Shown: positions 16,256 to 25,421 of the stretch, in pieces
Position numbering within the stretch: the stretch's first letter is position 1
Layout: each line of letters starts with the position of its first letter
NCBI RefSeq assembly: GCF_018128225.1
Contig: NZ_CP072377.1
Location: 1,984,001-2,048,000, forward strand
Direction of reading: 5' to 3'
Origin: Leptotrichia sp. oral taxon 218
Lineage (GTDB): Bacteria > Fusobacteriota > Fusobacteriia > Fusobacteriales > Leptotrichiaceae
Length of the DNA stretch: 64,000 bases
Position numbers and translations under genes: made by a program
Notes under the pieces: generated by a model
Database searches by the model: none
What the model was told of the DNA's origin: nothing
Seen by the model: the letters and a program-made list of their open reading frames with translations, nothing else

Positions 16256-16738
16256 CTATTTCACTGCAATATAAATATTAATTTCCATATTTTTAGGATC
16301 GTCTCCAGCTATATATTCTTCAAAATCATAAGTATAAGTTCTTTCTAATTTTTCTCCCTGTTCTCCAAAATTCTTCCAAAAATTAATCCAGAAATTAGTA
16401 ACTTCTGTCTGTGGATTTCCAAAAAGAGAAAATTTTGCGTATTTTCCGCTTGGAATGAATATTTTTGTCAATTTTTCATTAATATTTTTACTTTCCTTTT
16501 TCACTTCACAACCCACAAGATTTCTATATTCAAAACCATTTTTATTAGTGTAATCAAAATAAACTGCCATTGTATTTTTATTCACTCTGTCTTTTATATT
16601 TTTTATTTCTCCTCCATTTTCGTAGCGAAACTCATTCCACATTTTTCCAATTTTTTTTGATGCATTTTTGTCATTTCTCATTGTTTCAGACAATCCAACC
16701 ACTGTTTTTTCTTTAATTTTCACTATTTCATATTTCAT
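16256..16738 (-). CDS. GyrI-like / AraC effector-binding domain protein
   Basis: A 160-residue protein consisting of one effector-binding domain of the kind found at the C-terminus of Rob- or BmrR-type regulators and in stand-alone Cass2-like proteins. Matching features are the opening YEIVKIKEKTVVGLSETM, the NKNTMAVYFDYTNKNG and YRNLVGCEV strands, IPSGKYAKFSLFG and the closing MEINIYIAVK. There is no DNA-binding domain, so by itself it would bind a ligand or sequester it. GGAGAT precedes the ATG at good spacing. It is followed after about 130 bases by the other GyrI-like gene. Confidence 0.85.
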   Translation of the reverse strand: MKYEIVKIKEKTVVGLSETMRNDKNASKKIGKMWNEFRYENGGEIKNIKDRVNKNTMAVYFDYTNKNGFEYRNLVGCEVKKESKNINEKLTKIFIPSGKYAKFSLFGNPQTEVTNFWINFWKNFGEQGEKLERTYTYDFEEYIAGDDPKNMEINIYIAVK

Positions 16739-16836
16739 TTTAATCGATCTCCTTTGTACTTTTTATTTTTTAAAAGTTTTCAATTTATAAAAAAACTTTT
16801 TAATTTTAAATAATGATAATATTTATATTTTAAAAA

Positions 16837-17412
16837 TTAATCATTTTTTTTAGAAGTGTAAAATAATATATAAATACCTAAAATACAGACTACAAGTCCA
16901 ATAATTGCGGGTATAAAAATAGATTTTCCTACTTCTCCTGCAAAAATAACACTTCCAAACATTTTACTTATAGCAATTAACACTAAAACTGCAATTCCTA
17001 ATTTTAAATTTCTTTTCCACAGTGCTTTTGACAATCCCCATAGAGAAATGAAGACTATAAAAATTCCTATTAATTTTGTATAAAAAGGACTATTTAAAAG
17101 AAATTTTTGCTCTAAATTTAAAAATTCATTTACTTGTGTGCTAACATTCGTTGGTTTGGGAAACCAAAACATACTCGTCAAAAGAAAAAAGATTGTCATA
17201 AAAATGCCCGTTAATTTTCTTTTGTATGAAAAATAACAAAAAGGTATTAGAAATAAAGGCCTTATATACCAGCTTAAAATATTATGATGCCGTTCAAATG
17301 TCCAATTTAAAAAAGATTTATTAAAAAAAAGCAAACATATAAATAAAATTGTTAATAAAATAAAAATCAAACTTCCCAGTTTATCAATATTATTTATTTT
17401 GTTTTTAGTCAT
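16837..17412 (-). CDS. Hypothetical membrane protein
   Basis: A 191-residue protein with about six hydrophobic helices (roughly residues 12-30, 45-60, 66-84, 108-128, 137-154, 162-185). The first loop has FERHHNILSWYIRP, with two histidines. I do not recognise a family. AGGAGG lies before the ATG. It sits between the WYL regulator and the two effector-binding proteins on the same strand, with a gap of about 100 bases downstream and 185 bases upstream. Confidence 0.7.
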   Translation of the reverse strand: MTKNKINNIDKLGSLIFILLTILFICLLFFNKSFLNWTFERHHNILSWYIRPLFLIPFCYFSYKRKLTGIFMTIFFLLTSMFWFPKPTNVSTQVNEFLNLEQKFLLNSPFYTKLIGIFIVFISLWGLSKALWKRNLKLGIAVLVLIAISKMFGSVIFAGEVGKSIFIPAIIGLVVCILGIYILFYTSKKND

Positions 17413-17597
17413 TTTTGTCCTCCTGTATTCTTTAATATTTTTCTTTCATTCAGTGCCAATGCTACAAAAAATTTTTCCTATTCTGCAAATTTTTCTAAAA
17501 TCATAATTACAATTTTTTTAATGTTTTTTTTAAATAAATTTATTTTCAAATTTATTATAGCAAAAAAAATACGACAACAGTATGTCATATTAAAAAT

Positions 17598-18503
17598 TTA
17601 TATTTTATAATTTTCTCTCATTTTTTCAACTTTCTTTGCCAAAATTTCTCTGATTCTTGCAGGTTTTAAAACTTTTAAGTGTTCTCCAAAAGATAGTAAA
17701 TATCCGTATAACCATTCATTTTCAAAAATTTCTATAGTTATTTCAAAATTTTCGTTTTCTTTTTTTGCGATATTTTCTTCAAAAAATTCGTCGTATACAC
17801 GGTAAGCTTGAGATTTATCAACTTCAATCACTATTTTTGTGCCTTTTCCATTCACATTATTTTGATTTTTCAAATTTTCCTTTTTAAGTTCTCTTTCAAA
17901 ATGTTCACAAGTCAATTCCAAATTTTTTATTCTAGCTATTTTAAACTGCCTAATATCTTTTTTCTTGCGACAATATGCAAAAAGATACCACGCTTTTTCT
18001 TTAAACCACAATTTTAGTGGTTCTACCGTTCTTTTGGACTTTTTTCCTTTTGTATTAAAATAGATAAATTCTATAACTTTTTTTTCAAGTATTGAATTTT
18101 TAATTTTTTCAAACAAAATACTATCATTTTTACCATATCTTGAAAAATCAACTTCGATCCAGTCATCAGCCTTTCTATTAAAAATGGAGCTTAATTTTGT
18201 TAAAGTGATGTTGTTTTTAAAATCTTGAATCGCGTTTAAGCTTTGCAGAGCAAATAAAATCTCATTTTGCTCATTCTGAGATAAAAAAGATTTATCTATC
18301 GTAAAATTTTTTATAAGTCCAATTCCCCCATATCTTCCTTTTTCCGAATAAATTGGAATTTGTGCTAATGTCAAAGTTTCAATATCTCTATATATCGTTC
18401 TTTTGGACACTTCAAAATGACGTGCCAATTTTTCTGCTGTCACTTTCTTTTCCGTCAATAAAATTTGTACAATTTCAAAAAGTCTGGCTAATTTTATATT
18501 CAT
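17598..18503 (-). CDS. YafY-type HTH/WYL transcriptional regulator
   Basis: A 301-residue regulator. Residues about 1-60 form a winged helix-turn-helix of the HTH_11 type (LARHFEVSKRTIYRDIETL). Residues about 140-215 form the WYL domain (VIEFIYFN ... VEPLKLWFKEKAWYLFAYC ... RQFKIARI), with WYL replaced by AWYLFAYC in the usual position. A C-terminal WCX-like part ends in LLSFGEHLKVLKPARIREIL. WYL domains sense nucleic acids or small ligands and often control stress, defence or drug-response genes. The natural targets are the membrane and GyrI-like genes downstream on the same strand, but no operator is identified. Confidence 0.9.
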   Translation of the reverse strand: MNIKLARLFEIVQILLTEKKVTAEKLARHFEVSKRTIYRDIETLTLAQIPIYSEKGRYGGIGLIKNFTIDKSFLSQNEQNEILFALQSLNAIQDFKNNITLTKLSSIFNRKADDWIEVDFSRYGKNDSILFEKIKNSILEKKVIEFIYFNTKGKKSKRTVEPLKLWFKEKAWYLFAYCRKKKDIRQFKIARIKNLELTCEHFERELKKENLKNQNNVNGKGTKIVIEVDKSQAYRVYDEFFEENIAKKENENFEITIEIFENEWLYGYLLSFGEHLKVLKPARIREILAKKVEKMRENYKI

Positions 18504-18608
18504 AATTTATCCTTTTTCTTAAAAATATTTTTTAGTTTAACAATTATACTCTATTTTTATAAAAAAGTAAAAAAATTTCTAATAAGATGACAGAGTAAAA
18601 AATATAGG

Positions 18609-18652
18609 GGCAGCCAAAATAACATAATAAAATATTTTTAGCTGTCTTTTTT
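18609..18652 (+). terminator. Terminator-like hairpin between WYL gene and ISL3 remnant
   Basis: GGCAGC at 18609-18614 pairs with GCTGTC at 18641-18646 (one G-T), with AAAATA/TATTTT inside and six Ts after. It could also be part of an old IS end. Confidence 0.35.
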
Positions 18653-18679
18653 AAATCATTCTGCTTTGTGATATTTCCT

Positions 18680-19246
18680 TCATACCTTTTTTATACTGTC
18701 TTTATGACAGAGAAAGAATTCCCTTATAGTTGATGATTTCCTGTCCTTTAAAATATCTATCAGGATATGGTTTGTATCATATATTGCCAGCTGGTATTTT
18801 TCTTTATCTGCATTCCCCTTAAATTCATCAAGGTATACAGTTTCATAATCCAGCTCCTTATGAGGAACTTCAATGTCATGAAATAACCTCATGACAGTTG
18901 ATATGCTCGTATTTTCTTCCCTTCCTATCTGAGTGAATGACTTCATCTCAGAAAGTTTTCTTCTTATCTCATCCTTGACTTCGTTTGAGATGCTGCAGTT
19001 CCTATCCACAATACCTATTGAGGAAGTTGTCCTTTTATTGCATATAGGACAGACATACCTCTGTTTTTCTATATGAAGTATAGCTTTCCTGTTTCCATAA
19101 CTGAGGCTTCTTATTGTAACAGTCCTGTAGTCATGTATATTCATCCTTCTATCACAGCAGTTCTGCCTTATATCAGCTCTTATTCCATATACATGATAGG
19201 TGTCACAGATAATTTCAACTTTTTTTATTTCTTTTTCCATCCCCAT
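18680..19246 (-). pseudogene. Truncated ISL3-family transposase
   Basis: A 188-residue remnant of an ISL3 transposase, which is normally about 400 residues or more. It retains the N-terminal zinc-finger part (YVCPICNKRTTSS), the helical region (LSEMKSFTQIG ... STVMRLFHDI) and the beginning of the catalytic domain (TVYLDEFKGNADKEKYQLAIYD) with the first acidic residue. It stops at DSIKKV, just before the second catalytic motif is expected. The remaining ~200 residues, including the other acidic residues, are absent from the downstream sequence, so it cannot be active. An intact relative elsewhere would be needed to place the deletion precisely. Confidence 0.8.
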
Positions 19247-19307
19247 ATATATTATAGAGCCATAATTTTACCACTTAAAATTTACAAATAGTAAAATTCC
19301 TTGTTTT

Positions 19308-19871
19308 TTAATCTGTTATTTTTTTTACAACTTTACATGGTACACCAGCTGCCATAACTCCAGAAGGAATATCTTTAGTAACGACACTTCCTGCGACAAT
19401 TACAACATCATTTCCAATTGTAACTCCAGGCATTACATGAACTCCTGCTCCAAACCATACATTATTTCCCACTGTTATTGGCTTTGCGTATTCAAGTCCT
19501 GCATTTCTCTGTTCACTATCCAAAGGATGTCCTGCCGTATAAAATCCGCAATTTGGAGCAACAAATACATTAGCTCCAAATTTTACTTTTGCTCCATCTA
19601 AAATTACAACATTATGATTACTGTAAAAATTTTCACCAAGTTCAATATTATAGCCATAATCACACCAAAATGGTGCTGTCACTGTGAAATTTTTTCCTGT
19701 TTTTCCAAGTAATTTTTTTAAAATTTTATTTTGCTTTTCAATTTCTGACGGTTTCACTAAATAATTATACTCATGGCACAATTCTTTTGCTTTCGTTCTT
19801 TCTCTCAAAAGTTCTTCATCATAATTAGCATCATAAATCATTCCTGCTATCATTTTTTCTTTCTCTGTCAT
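19308..19871 (-). CDS. Maltose/galactoside O-acetyltransferase family protein
   Basis: A 187-residue left-handed beta-helix acetyltransferase of the Maa/LacA family. It starts with the N-terminal Mac domain (MTEKEKMIAGMIYDANYDEEL) and continues with hexapeptide repeats (IELGENFYSNHNVVILDGA ... VGNNVWFGAGVHVMPGVTIGNDVVIVAGSVVTKDI). The catalytic histidine lies in YTAGHPLD. It moves an acetyl group from acetyl-CoA to the 6-hydroxyl of a sugar and acts in the cytoplasm as a trimer. The true sugar is unknown. The GGAG upstream is 20 bases from the ATG, an unusually long spacing. No operon partner is evident. Confidence 0.92.
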   Translation of the reverse strand: MTEKEKMIAGMIYDANYDEELLRERTKAKELCHEYNYLVKPSEIEKQNKILKKLLGKTGKNFTVTAPFWCDYGYNIELGENFYSNHNVVILDGAKVKFGANVFVAPNCGFYTAGHPLDSEQRNAGLEYAKPITVGNNVWFGAGVHVMPGVTIGNDVVIVAGSVVTKDIPSGVMAAGVPCKVVKKITD

Positions 19872-19965
19872 TTTATTTTTTTATCTTTTTTCTCCTTTTT
19901 TTATTTTTTATTTTTTTTTTATTCTTAAATAAAATAATAAATAAAATAATTTTAAATTATAAAAA

Positions 19966-19995
19966 GAAAAATCGACTAAAACTAGCCGATTTAAC
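19966..19995 (-). terminator. Rho-independent terminator of gapA
   Basis: AAATCG (19969-19974) pairs with CGATTT (19987-19992), with TAG/CTA pairing inside the loop; on the minus strand it is followed by TTTTTCTTTTT. Confidence 0.8.
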
Positions 19996-20045
19996 TTTTT
20001 ACCTTTGTTTCAACTTGACCTTTAAAAAATTTTAAAAGCAATTAA

Positions 20046-21059
20046 TTATTTAGAAATTTTACTTGCAAAGTATCCTAATGTTCTGATTAATTGAGAAGTG
20101 TAAGACATTTCATTGTCATACCAAGATACTGTTTTAACTAATTGAACATCTCCATTTTGAACAATTTTAGTTTGAGTTGCATCAAATAATGATCCAAAGT
20201 GGATTCCAACGATGTCAGAAGATACTAATGGTTCTTCAGTGTATCCGAATGATTCAGTAGATGCTTCTTTCATAGCTGCATTTACTTCGTCGACAGTTAC
20301 TTTTTTGTTTAAGATAGATACTAATTCAGTTAATGAACCAGTTGGAACAGGTACTCTTTGAGCAGCTCCATCTAATTTTCCATTTAATTCAGGTACTACT
20401 AATCCAATTGCTTTTGCAGCTCCTGTTGAGTTAGGTACGATATTTACTGCAGCAGCTCTTGCTCTTCTTAAGTCACCTTTTCTGTGTGGTGCATCTAATG
20501 TATTTTGGTCTCCTGTGTAAGCGTGGATAGTTGTCATTGTTCCAGTTACAATTCCAAATTTGTCATTTAATGCTTTAGCCATTGGTGCTAAACAGTTAGT
20601 TGTACAAGAAGCTCCTGAAATAACTGTTTCTGAACCATCTAAGATTTCGTGGTTTACATTGTAAACTACTGTTTTAACATCGTTTCCACCAGGTGCAGTA
20701 ATAACTACTTTTTTAGCTCCTGCTTTTACGTGTTTTTCAGCTTTTTCTTTAGTTGCAAAGAAACCTGTTGCTTCTAATACTACGTCTACTCCTAAATCTC
20801 CCCAAGGTAATTTTTCAGGATCAGCTTCTGCGAAAACTTTAATTTCGTTTCCGTTTACTACGAAAGCTCCTTCTTTAACTTCAATAGTTCCATTGAATCT
20901 TCCTTGAGATGAATCGTATTTGAATAAGTGAGCTAACATTTTAGAATCTGTTAAGTCATTAATTGCTACAACTTCAAATTTATCTGTTTGTTCAGACATT
21001 AATCTTAATGCTAATCTCCCGATTCTTCCAAATCCATTAATTGCTACTTTAACTGCCAT
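20046..21059 (-). CDS. gapA: Glyceraldehyde-3-phosphate dehydrogenase, type I
   Basis: A 337-residue glycolytic GAPDH. It carries the NAD-binding start [15 protein letters not shown], the catalytic-cysteine motif [12 protein letters not shown] and the [16 protein letters not shown] signature near the C-terminus. The aspartate in INDLTD favours NAD over NADP. It converts glyceraldehyde-3-phosphate to 1,3-bisphosphoglycerate in the cytoplasm. Codon choice is more uniform than in neighbouring genes, as usual for a highly expressed gene. It has its own promoter downstream of ftsZ, AGGAGG before the ATG and a terminator after the stop, so it is a separate unit although it lies directly after the division cluster. 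Confidence 0.98.
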   Translation of the reverse strand: MAVKVAINGFGRIGRLALRLMSEQTDKFEVVAINDLTDSKMLAHLFKYDSSQGRFNGTIEVKEGAFVVNGNEIKVFAEADPEKLPWGDLGVDVVLEATGFFATKEKAEKHVKAGAKKVVITAPGGNDVKTVVYNVNHEILDGSETVISGASCTTNCLAPMAKALNDKFGIVTGTMTTIHAYTGDQNTLDAPHRKGDLRRARAAAVNIVPNSTGAAKAIGLVVPELNGKLDGAAQRVPVPTGSLTELVSILNKKVTVDEVNAAMKEASTESFGYTEEPLVSSDIVGIHFGSLFDATQTKIVQNGDVQLVKTVSWYDNEMSYTSQLIRTLGYFASKISK

Positions 21060-21119
21060 TTTAATAATACCTCCTAAAAATTTTATATATTAAAGTTTTA
21101 ATATATTTTTTACACTTTG

Positions 21120-21148
21120 AGTATAACACATTTTTAATAAATTTTCAA
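21120..21148 (-). promoter_or_regulatory. Promoter of gapA
   Basis: TTGAAA (21143-21148) and TATACT (21120-21125) on the minus strand with exactly 17 bases between, about 60 bases before the gapA start and just after the ftsZ stop. Confidence 0.75.
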
Positions 21149-21164
21149 TAACAAAAGTCATTTT

Positions 21165-22337
21165 TTATTCTTGAAAAAATGGTGGCAAAACGAAATCAGA
21201 CATATTGTCGTCGTCATCCTCATCGTCATCATCTTCATCAAAATTTTCTTTTTGAGTTTCATCTTTATTTTCTGAGAAAACTTCTGACTTTTGCTGTTTT
21301 TCTTCTTCTACTTCTGCTGATGGTTTAATTTCTTCTTTTTTTATTTCTGGAGCAAATCTCACAGTTTTTGAATTATTGTTATCATTTCCTTGCACATTTA
21401 TTTGAGCATTATCTTGAAAGTCTGTAGCTACGATTGACACACTTATTGTTCCTTCCTGCTCATCATCTAAAATATATCCCCAAATTAAATTAGGTTCACT
21501 TCCAGCTTTAGCCGTTACTGTATTTGCAACTTCATACACTTCATTTAATGCCACATCTGGTCCAGCTGTAATGTTTATCAATATTTTTCTTGCACCTTCT
21601 ATTGATTTTTCTAATAATGGACTGTTTAGTGCCTGAACTGTGGCATTTTTTGCTTTTTCATCCCCATTTGCCTCTCCGAAACCAAGCATAGCAATACCAG
21701 AATTTTGCATAATTGATCTAATATCCGCAAAGTCAAGATTTATAATCCCTTGTTTCATAATTAGATCAGAAATTCCTTTTATTCCTATTTTTAATATTCC
21801 ATTTGCTTCTTTAAAAGCATTTAATAAAGTGATATTCATTCCTGGAATTTCAAATAACTTATCATTTGGTATGGCAATTAATGTATCGACATTTTCTTTT
21901 AAATTTTTAATTCCAGCCAGTGCATTATTTTTTTTGATAGGTCCTTCAAAACTAAAAGGTTTTGTTACGATTGCAACTGTTAAAATTCCCATTGACTTTG
22001 CCACTTCAGCTATGATTGGAGAAGCTCCTGTTCCTGTTCCTCCACCCATTCCTGCTGTAATAAATAACATGTCTGTACCTTCCAGCACTTCTTTTATTTT
22101 GTCTTCAGAATCTCTTGCGGCACTTCTACCTTTTTCAGGATCTGCTCCTGCTCCTGTCCCTCTTCCTAAAAGAACTTTTGATGTTGCTTTTGATCTATCT
22201 AAATCTTGCTGATCGGTATTTATAGCTATAAATTCCACAGTTGTTATATTACTTTCAATCATATCATTTATTGCATTTCCACCAGCTCCACCTACTCCTA
22301 CTACTTTTAATTTTACAGTACTATTCAAATTTTCCAT
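21165..22337 (-). CDS. ftsZ: Cell division GTPase FtsZ
   Basis: A 390-residue tubulin-like GTPase that polymerises into the septal ring. GVGGAGGNAINDM opens the nucleotide-binding fold, the tubulin signature is GMGGGTGTGASP and the T7 synergy-loop region is NLDFADIRSIM. After about residue 315 a low-complexity linker follows, ending in a strongly acidic tract (FDEDDDDEDDDDNM) and a short C-terminal peptide SDFVLPPFFQE in the position where FtsA, ZipA or SepF bind. The start ATG at 22337 follows an in-frame stop, so it is certain. The only strong Shine-Dalgarno (AAAGGAGAT) lies about 45 bases upstream, separated by a hairpin (22347-22382). ftsQ precedes it by 72 bases, with no ftsA between. 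Confidence 0.98.
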   Translation of the reverse strand: MENLNSTVKLKVVGVGGAGGNAINDMIESNITTVEFIAINTDQQDLDRSKATSKVLLGRGTGAGADPEKGRSAARDSEDKIKEVLEGTDMLFITAGMGGGTGTGASPIIAEVAKSMGILTVAIVTKPFSFEGPIKKNNALAGIKNLKENVDTLIAIPNDKLFEIPGMNITLLNAFKEANGILKIGIKGISDLIMKQGIINLDFADIRSIMQNSGIAMLGFGEANGDEKAKNATVQALNSPLLEKSIEGARKILINITAGPDVALNEVYEVANTVTAKAGSEPNLIWGYILDDEQEGTISVSIVATDFQDNAQINVQGNDNNNSKTVRFAPEIKKEEIKPSAEVEEEKQQKSEVFSENKDETQKENFDEDDDDEDDDDNMSDFVLPPFFQE

Positions 22338-22346
22338 TATTTACTT

Positions 22347-22382
22347 GCTACTTAAAAATCTTATTTTAATTTTAAAAATAGC
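22347..22382 (-). promoter_or_regulatory. Hairpin between Shine-Dalgarno and ftsZ start
   Basis: GCTA (22379-22382 as read on the minus strand) pairs with TAGC (22347-22350), with further A-T pairs inside. GGAGAT lies immediately before the hairpin and nine bases (AAGTAAATA) separate it from the ATG. If the hairpin forms, the ribosome-binding site comes to about 11 bases from the start. Confidence 0.45.
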
Positions 22383-22409
22383 ATCTCCTTTCTTTAAATT
22401 CTTTTAAGA

Positions 22410-23078
22410 CTATTTTTTATAAATAAGTTTATATCTTAAATCTATATAAGTCAATGGTTCTTCTTTTCTTATTATTTGATCATACGCATTATATGCTTTG
22501 TTATACTTTTCTTCACTTACATCAGTGTCTGTTTTTAATACTAAACCATTTACAAGTAATATTTCATAACATTTGGGAGTTTTTCTTATTTCTGAAATCA
22601 TAGAATATAAATCCTTATTTTTTATTTTGGAAACTATAATTTTCATTCCTTCAAAACTTGCTTCATCTGTATAATCTATAATTGGCATACTCTTTGGCGA
22701 ATCTTCTATTTTATCTCCATAAATATTTAATTCGTCATCTGCTAAAAATAAATTTTCTCCTTTTCTTACATACGCATAAGGTTGTCTTTCTTCGATATTA
22801 AATAATATTTTACTTGGAAACTGTTTTGTAATTGAAACTTTTTTTACTCTTACATCATTTCTTAAAAAATCTTCAATTTCTTTAGTATTTAAATAAACTA
22901 TATTTTTCCCTTTCATTTTCTCAACTTGTTCCGTCACATCTTGCTGTAAAAGCTTTGTCTTTCCAGTTACTACAACTTCTTGAACTTTAAAATAATCAGA
23001 ATCAATAAATCTTTTGCAAAAAAATATAATTCCTAACAGCAAAAATAATATAACCAATATTTTAACTATTCTTTTCAT
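22410..23078 (-). CDS. ftsQ: Cell division protein FtsQ/DivIB
   Basis: A 222-residue bitopic membrane protein. A short basic N-terminus is followed by one hydrophobic helix (ILVILFLLLGIIFF). The POTRA domain follows (YFKVQEVVVTGKTKLLQQDV ... NIVYLNTKEIEDFL), and then the FtsQ beta domain (VKKVSITKQFPSKILFNIEERQPYAYV, ending TYIDLRYKLIYKK). It links the early ring to FtsL/FtsB and FtsW/FtsI. A GTG 39 bases further upstream is in frame; I prefer ATG 23078 because GGAG precedes it, though at about 12 bases. It lies between murB and ftsZ, the usual place. Confidence 0.9.
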   Translation of the reverse strand: MKRIVKILVILFLLLGIIFFCKRFIDSDYFKVQEVVVTGKTKLLQQDVTEQVEKMKGKNIVYLNTKEIEDFLRNDVRVKKVSITKQFPSKILFNIEERQPYAYVRKGENLFLADDELNIYGDKIEDSPKSMPIIDYTDEASFEGMKIIVSKIKNKDLYSMISEIRKTPKCYEILLVNGLVLKTDTDVSEEKYNKAYNAYDQIIRKEEPLTYIDLRYKLIYKK

Positions 23079-23169
23079 TCTTAACTTTAACTCCACTTTT
23101 TTAATATTATTATACACTATTTTTCAATTTTATTCAATTTTTTTGCCAAAAAAATTAAATTGTTTAATT

Positions 23170-24021
23170 TTATTTTAAAATGATAATTTCTGTCTCTAAT
23201 TTTATATTAAATTTTTCAAAAACTACTTCTTTTACATGCTCAATCACTGAAATTACATCGTTAAAAGTGGCATTTCCAACATTTGTGACAAAGTTTGGAT
23301 GTTTATCAGAAATTCTTGCACCACCCACTTGATAACCTTTTAATCCAGCGTCAGAAATTAATCTTGCAGCAAATTTCCCTTCAGGATTTTTAAATGTACT
23401 TCCCAAATTTGGCAAATCTAACGGATGTTTTACTTTTCTTTGCTCTCTTTTATCTTCTGAAGCGGCACGATCAAAACCAAATTTAAATTTAAATAGTGCT
23501 GAAATGACAATCCATTTATTTTCTTTTATTTCAGTAGTTCTATATTTAAAATGCAAGTCTTTTGTTTTTATTTTTTCTATTTTTCCGTCGTTTTTACAAA
23601 CTTCCACTTCTTCAATGCAGTCAAAAATCTCAGTCCCGTAAGCTCCGCCGTTCATATTGACAAGACCTCCGACAGATCCAGGAATTCCTGTAATATTTTC
23701 AAGTCCAGTATAGTTATTTTCTTCCATAAATTTAATTAAATCATCCAAATCCAATCCAGACTCCACTCTGACCAAATCAAAATCTTTATTTTTCTCTTCA
23801 ATAGAAATTTTTTTCAATTTTTTTAGTGAAACAAAACTTATATCCAAATTTCCGTCATATATTAAAGTATTTGTTCCATTTCCTAGAATAAAAATGTTTT
23901 TTCTCGTATCTATTATTTCTTTTAATTCATTTTTTTCTTCCACAAAAATTAATTCTTTAGCTATTCCACCAACTTTCATATTGGAATATTCTTTCATTTG
24001 TGCATTTTTTATAACTTCCAT
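23170..24021 (-). CDS. murB: UDP-N-acetylenolpyruvoylglucosamine reductase MurB
   Basis: A 283-residue FAD-dependent reductase that makes UDP-N-acetylmuramate. The FAD-binding N-terminal part shows NTLIYDG and GLENITGIPGSVGGLVNMNGGAYG. The substrate domain has KYRTTEI and the catalytic serine region LGSTFKNP, followed by GARISDKHPNFVTN. The absence of the extra C-terminal segment of type I enzymes and the overall length fit type II MurB, as in Gram-positive bacteria. It is 32 bases downstream of murC, in the same operon. GAAAGGAAG precedes the ATG. Confidence 0.96.
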   Translation of the reverse strand: MEVIKNAQMKEYSNMKVGGIAKELIFVEEKNELKEIIDTRKNIFILGNGTNTLIYDGNLDISFVSLKKLKKISIEEKNKDFDLVRVESGLDLDDLIKFMEENNYTGLENITGIPGSVGGLVNMNGGAYGTEIFDCIEEVEVCKNDGKIEKIKTKDLHFKYRTTEIKENKWIVISALFKFKFGFDRAASEDKREQRKVKHPLDLPNLGSTFKNPEGKFAARLISDAGLKGYQVGGARISDKHPNFVTNVGNATFNDVISVIEHVKEVVFEKFNIKLETEIIILK

Positions 24022-24053
24022 AAAACTTCCTTTCGCTTTTTCTCAAAAGTATT

Positions 24054-25403
24054 TTATAATTTTTCTAAATCTTGCGCTATTTCATGAGCTAGTTTTGAAA
24101 CACTTCCCGCACCCATAAATACATATGTGTTTCCACTATCTTTTTCGCTTTTCAAAAGATTTTCAATCTCGTCTTTTGTCTGAACTCTCACATTTCCACC
24201 AATTTTTTCAGCTAGCGTTTCTGAACTTACGCCATAAATATTATCTTCACTAGCCGCATAAATTGGAAGAAGTATCAAGTCGTCAGCGTGTTTTAAAGCT
24301 TCCACAAAGTCGTCAAAGAAAAATTTTGTTCTGCTGTATCTGTGTGGCTCAAAAATTACGGTAACTTTTCCTTTTTCTGTTTTATGAGCTGCTTTTATTG
24401 TAACTCTAACTTCTGTTGGATGATGTGCGTAATCATCTATAATTCTTATACCTTTGTCATAAATCACTTGGTATCTTCTGTTTGCACCTTTAAATTTTAA
24501 CATTCTCTCTTTCACTTTTTTCATATTGCAGCCAAATTCATGTGCAAAATAAATTACAGGAAGTGAATTTGACACATTGTGTTCTCCTGGAATGCTCAAT
24601 CTAAATGTCCCCAAATCTTCACCATTTTTCACAACTTCAAAACTTGTAATTCCATCTTCTACTCTTATATTTTTTGCATAAATATCGGCTGTTTCATCTT
24701 TTATACTGTACCAGACAATATTTTTATTTGTAAGTTTCAAATTCACTTTCTCAACCGTATCTTTACACAAAATTGCAATTCTCTCAGTGCTATCAATAAA
24801 TTTTTCAAATGATTTTTTTATATTTTCAAATGTTCCATGATGATCAAGATGATCTGGTTCCACATTTGTAACAACTGAATATTTTGGTTTTATGTATAAA
24901 AATGAGTTATCGCTCTCATCGGCTTCCGCTATAAAATATTCCGAATTTCCAATTTTACTGTTGCTTTGAATTTCTGGAATAAATCCTCCAACTACGATAA
25001 ATGGCTCTTTTTCAAGAAGTGCCACGCTTAACATTGAACTTGTAGTTGTCTTTCCATGAGTTCCAGCAACTGCAATTCCATCAAAACGGTTCATTATTTC
25101 AGCAAGTAATTCTCCTCTTTTTATTTTTTTTATATTGTTTTCAACGACATATTTATATTCAGGATTTGTTTCTCTTATCGCTGTTGAATATACAAATAAA
25201 TCAATTCCTTTATCTTTCACATTTTCTTCAACTTGTCCAATATAAACTTTTATTCCCAAATCTTCCATATCCTTTGTCACAGGTTTTCTAACCAAATCTG
25301 AACCCGCTACATTAAATCCGTCAGCTGCAAGTATTCTTGCAAGTCCACTCATTCCAACTCCATTTATTCCACTAAAATATATATTGTTTACTTTTGTCAA
25401 CAT
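24054..25403 (-). CDS. murC: UDP-N-acetylmuramate--L-alanine ligase MurC
   Basis: A 449-residue Mur ligase that adds the first residue of the stem peptide using ATP. The UDP-binding domain begins NNIYFSGINGVGMSGLARILAADG, the ATP loop is AGTHGKTTTSSML, and the C-terminal domain has IDDYAHHPTEVRVTIKAA and FEPHRYSRT, all typical of MurC rather than the other ligases. GGAGG lies seven bases before the ATG. murG ends 18 bases upstream and murB begins 32 bases downstream. Confidence 0.97.
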   Translation of the reverse strand: MLTKVNNIYFSGINGVGMSGLARILAADGFNVAGSDLVRKPVTKDMEDLGIKVYIGQVEENVKDKGIDLFVYSTAIRETNPEYKYVVENNIKKIKRGELLAEIMNRFDGIAVAGTHGKTTTSSMLSVALLEKEPFIVVGGFIPEIQSNSKIGNSEYFIAEADESDNSFLYIKPKYSVVTNVEPDHLDHHGTFENIKKSFEKFIDSTERIAILCKDTVEKVNLKLTNKNIVWYSIKDETADIYAKNIRVEDGITSFEVVKNGEDLGTFRLSIPGEHNVSNSLPVIYFAHEFGCNMKKVKERMLKFKGANRRYQVIYDKGIRIIDDYAHHPTEVRVTIKAAHKTEKGKVTVIFEPHRYSRTKFFFDDFVEALKHADDLILLPIYAASEDNIYGVSSETLAEKIGGNVRVQTKDEIENLLKSEKDSGNTYVFMGAGSVSKLAHEIAQDLEKL

Positions 25404-25421
25404 TTTATTTCCTCCATTTTT

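Noticed and set aside
22410-23117. Longer ftsQ starting at GTG 23117
   Set aside because: The first 13 residues are not needed for the family start and the GTG has no ribosome-binding site; the ATG at 23078 has GGAG upstream, though at long spacing.
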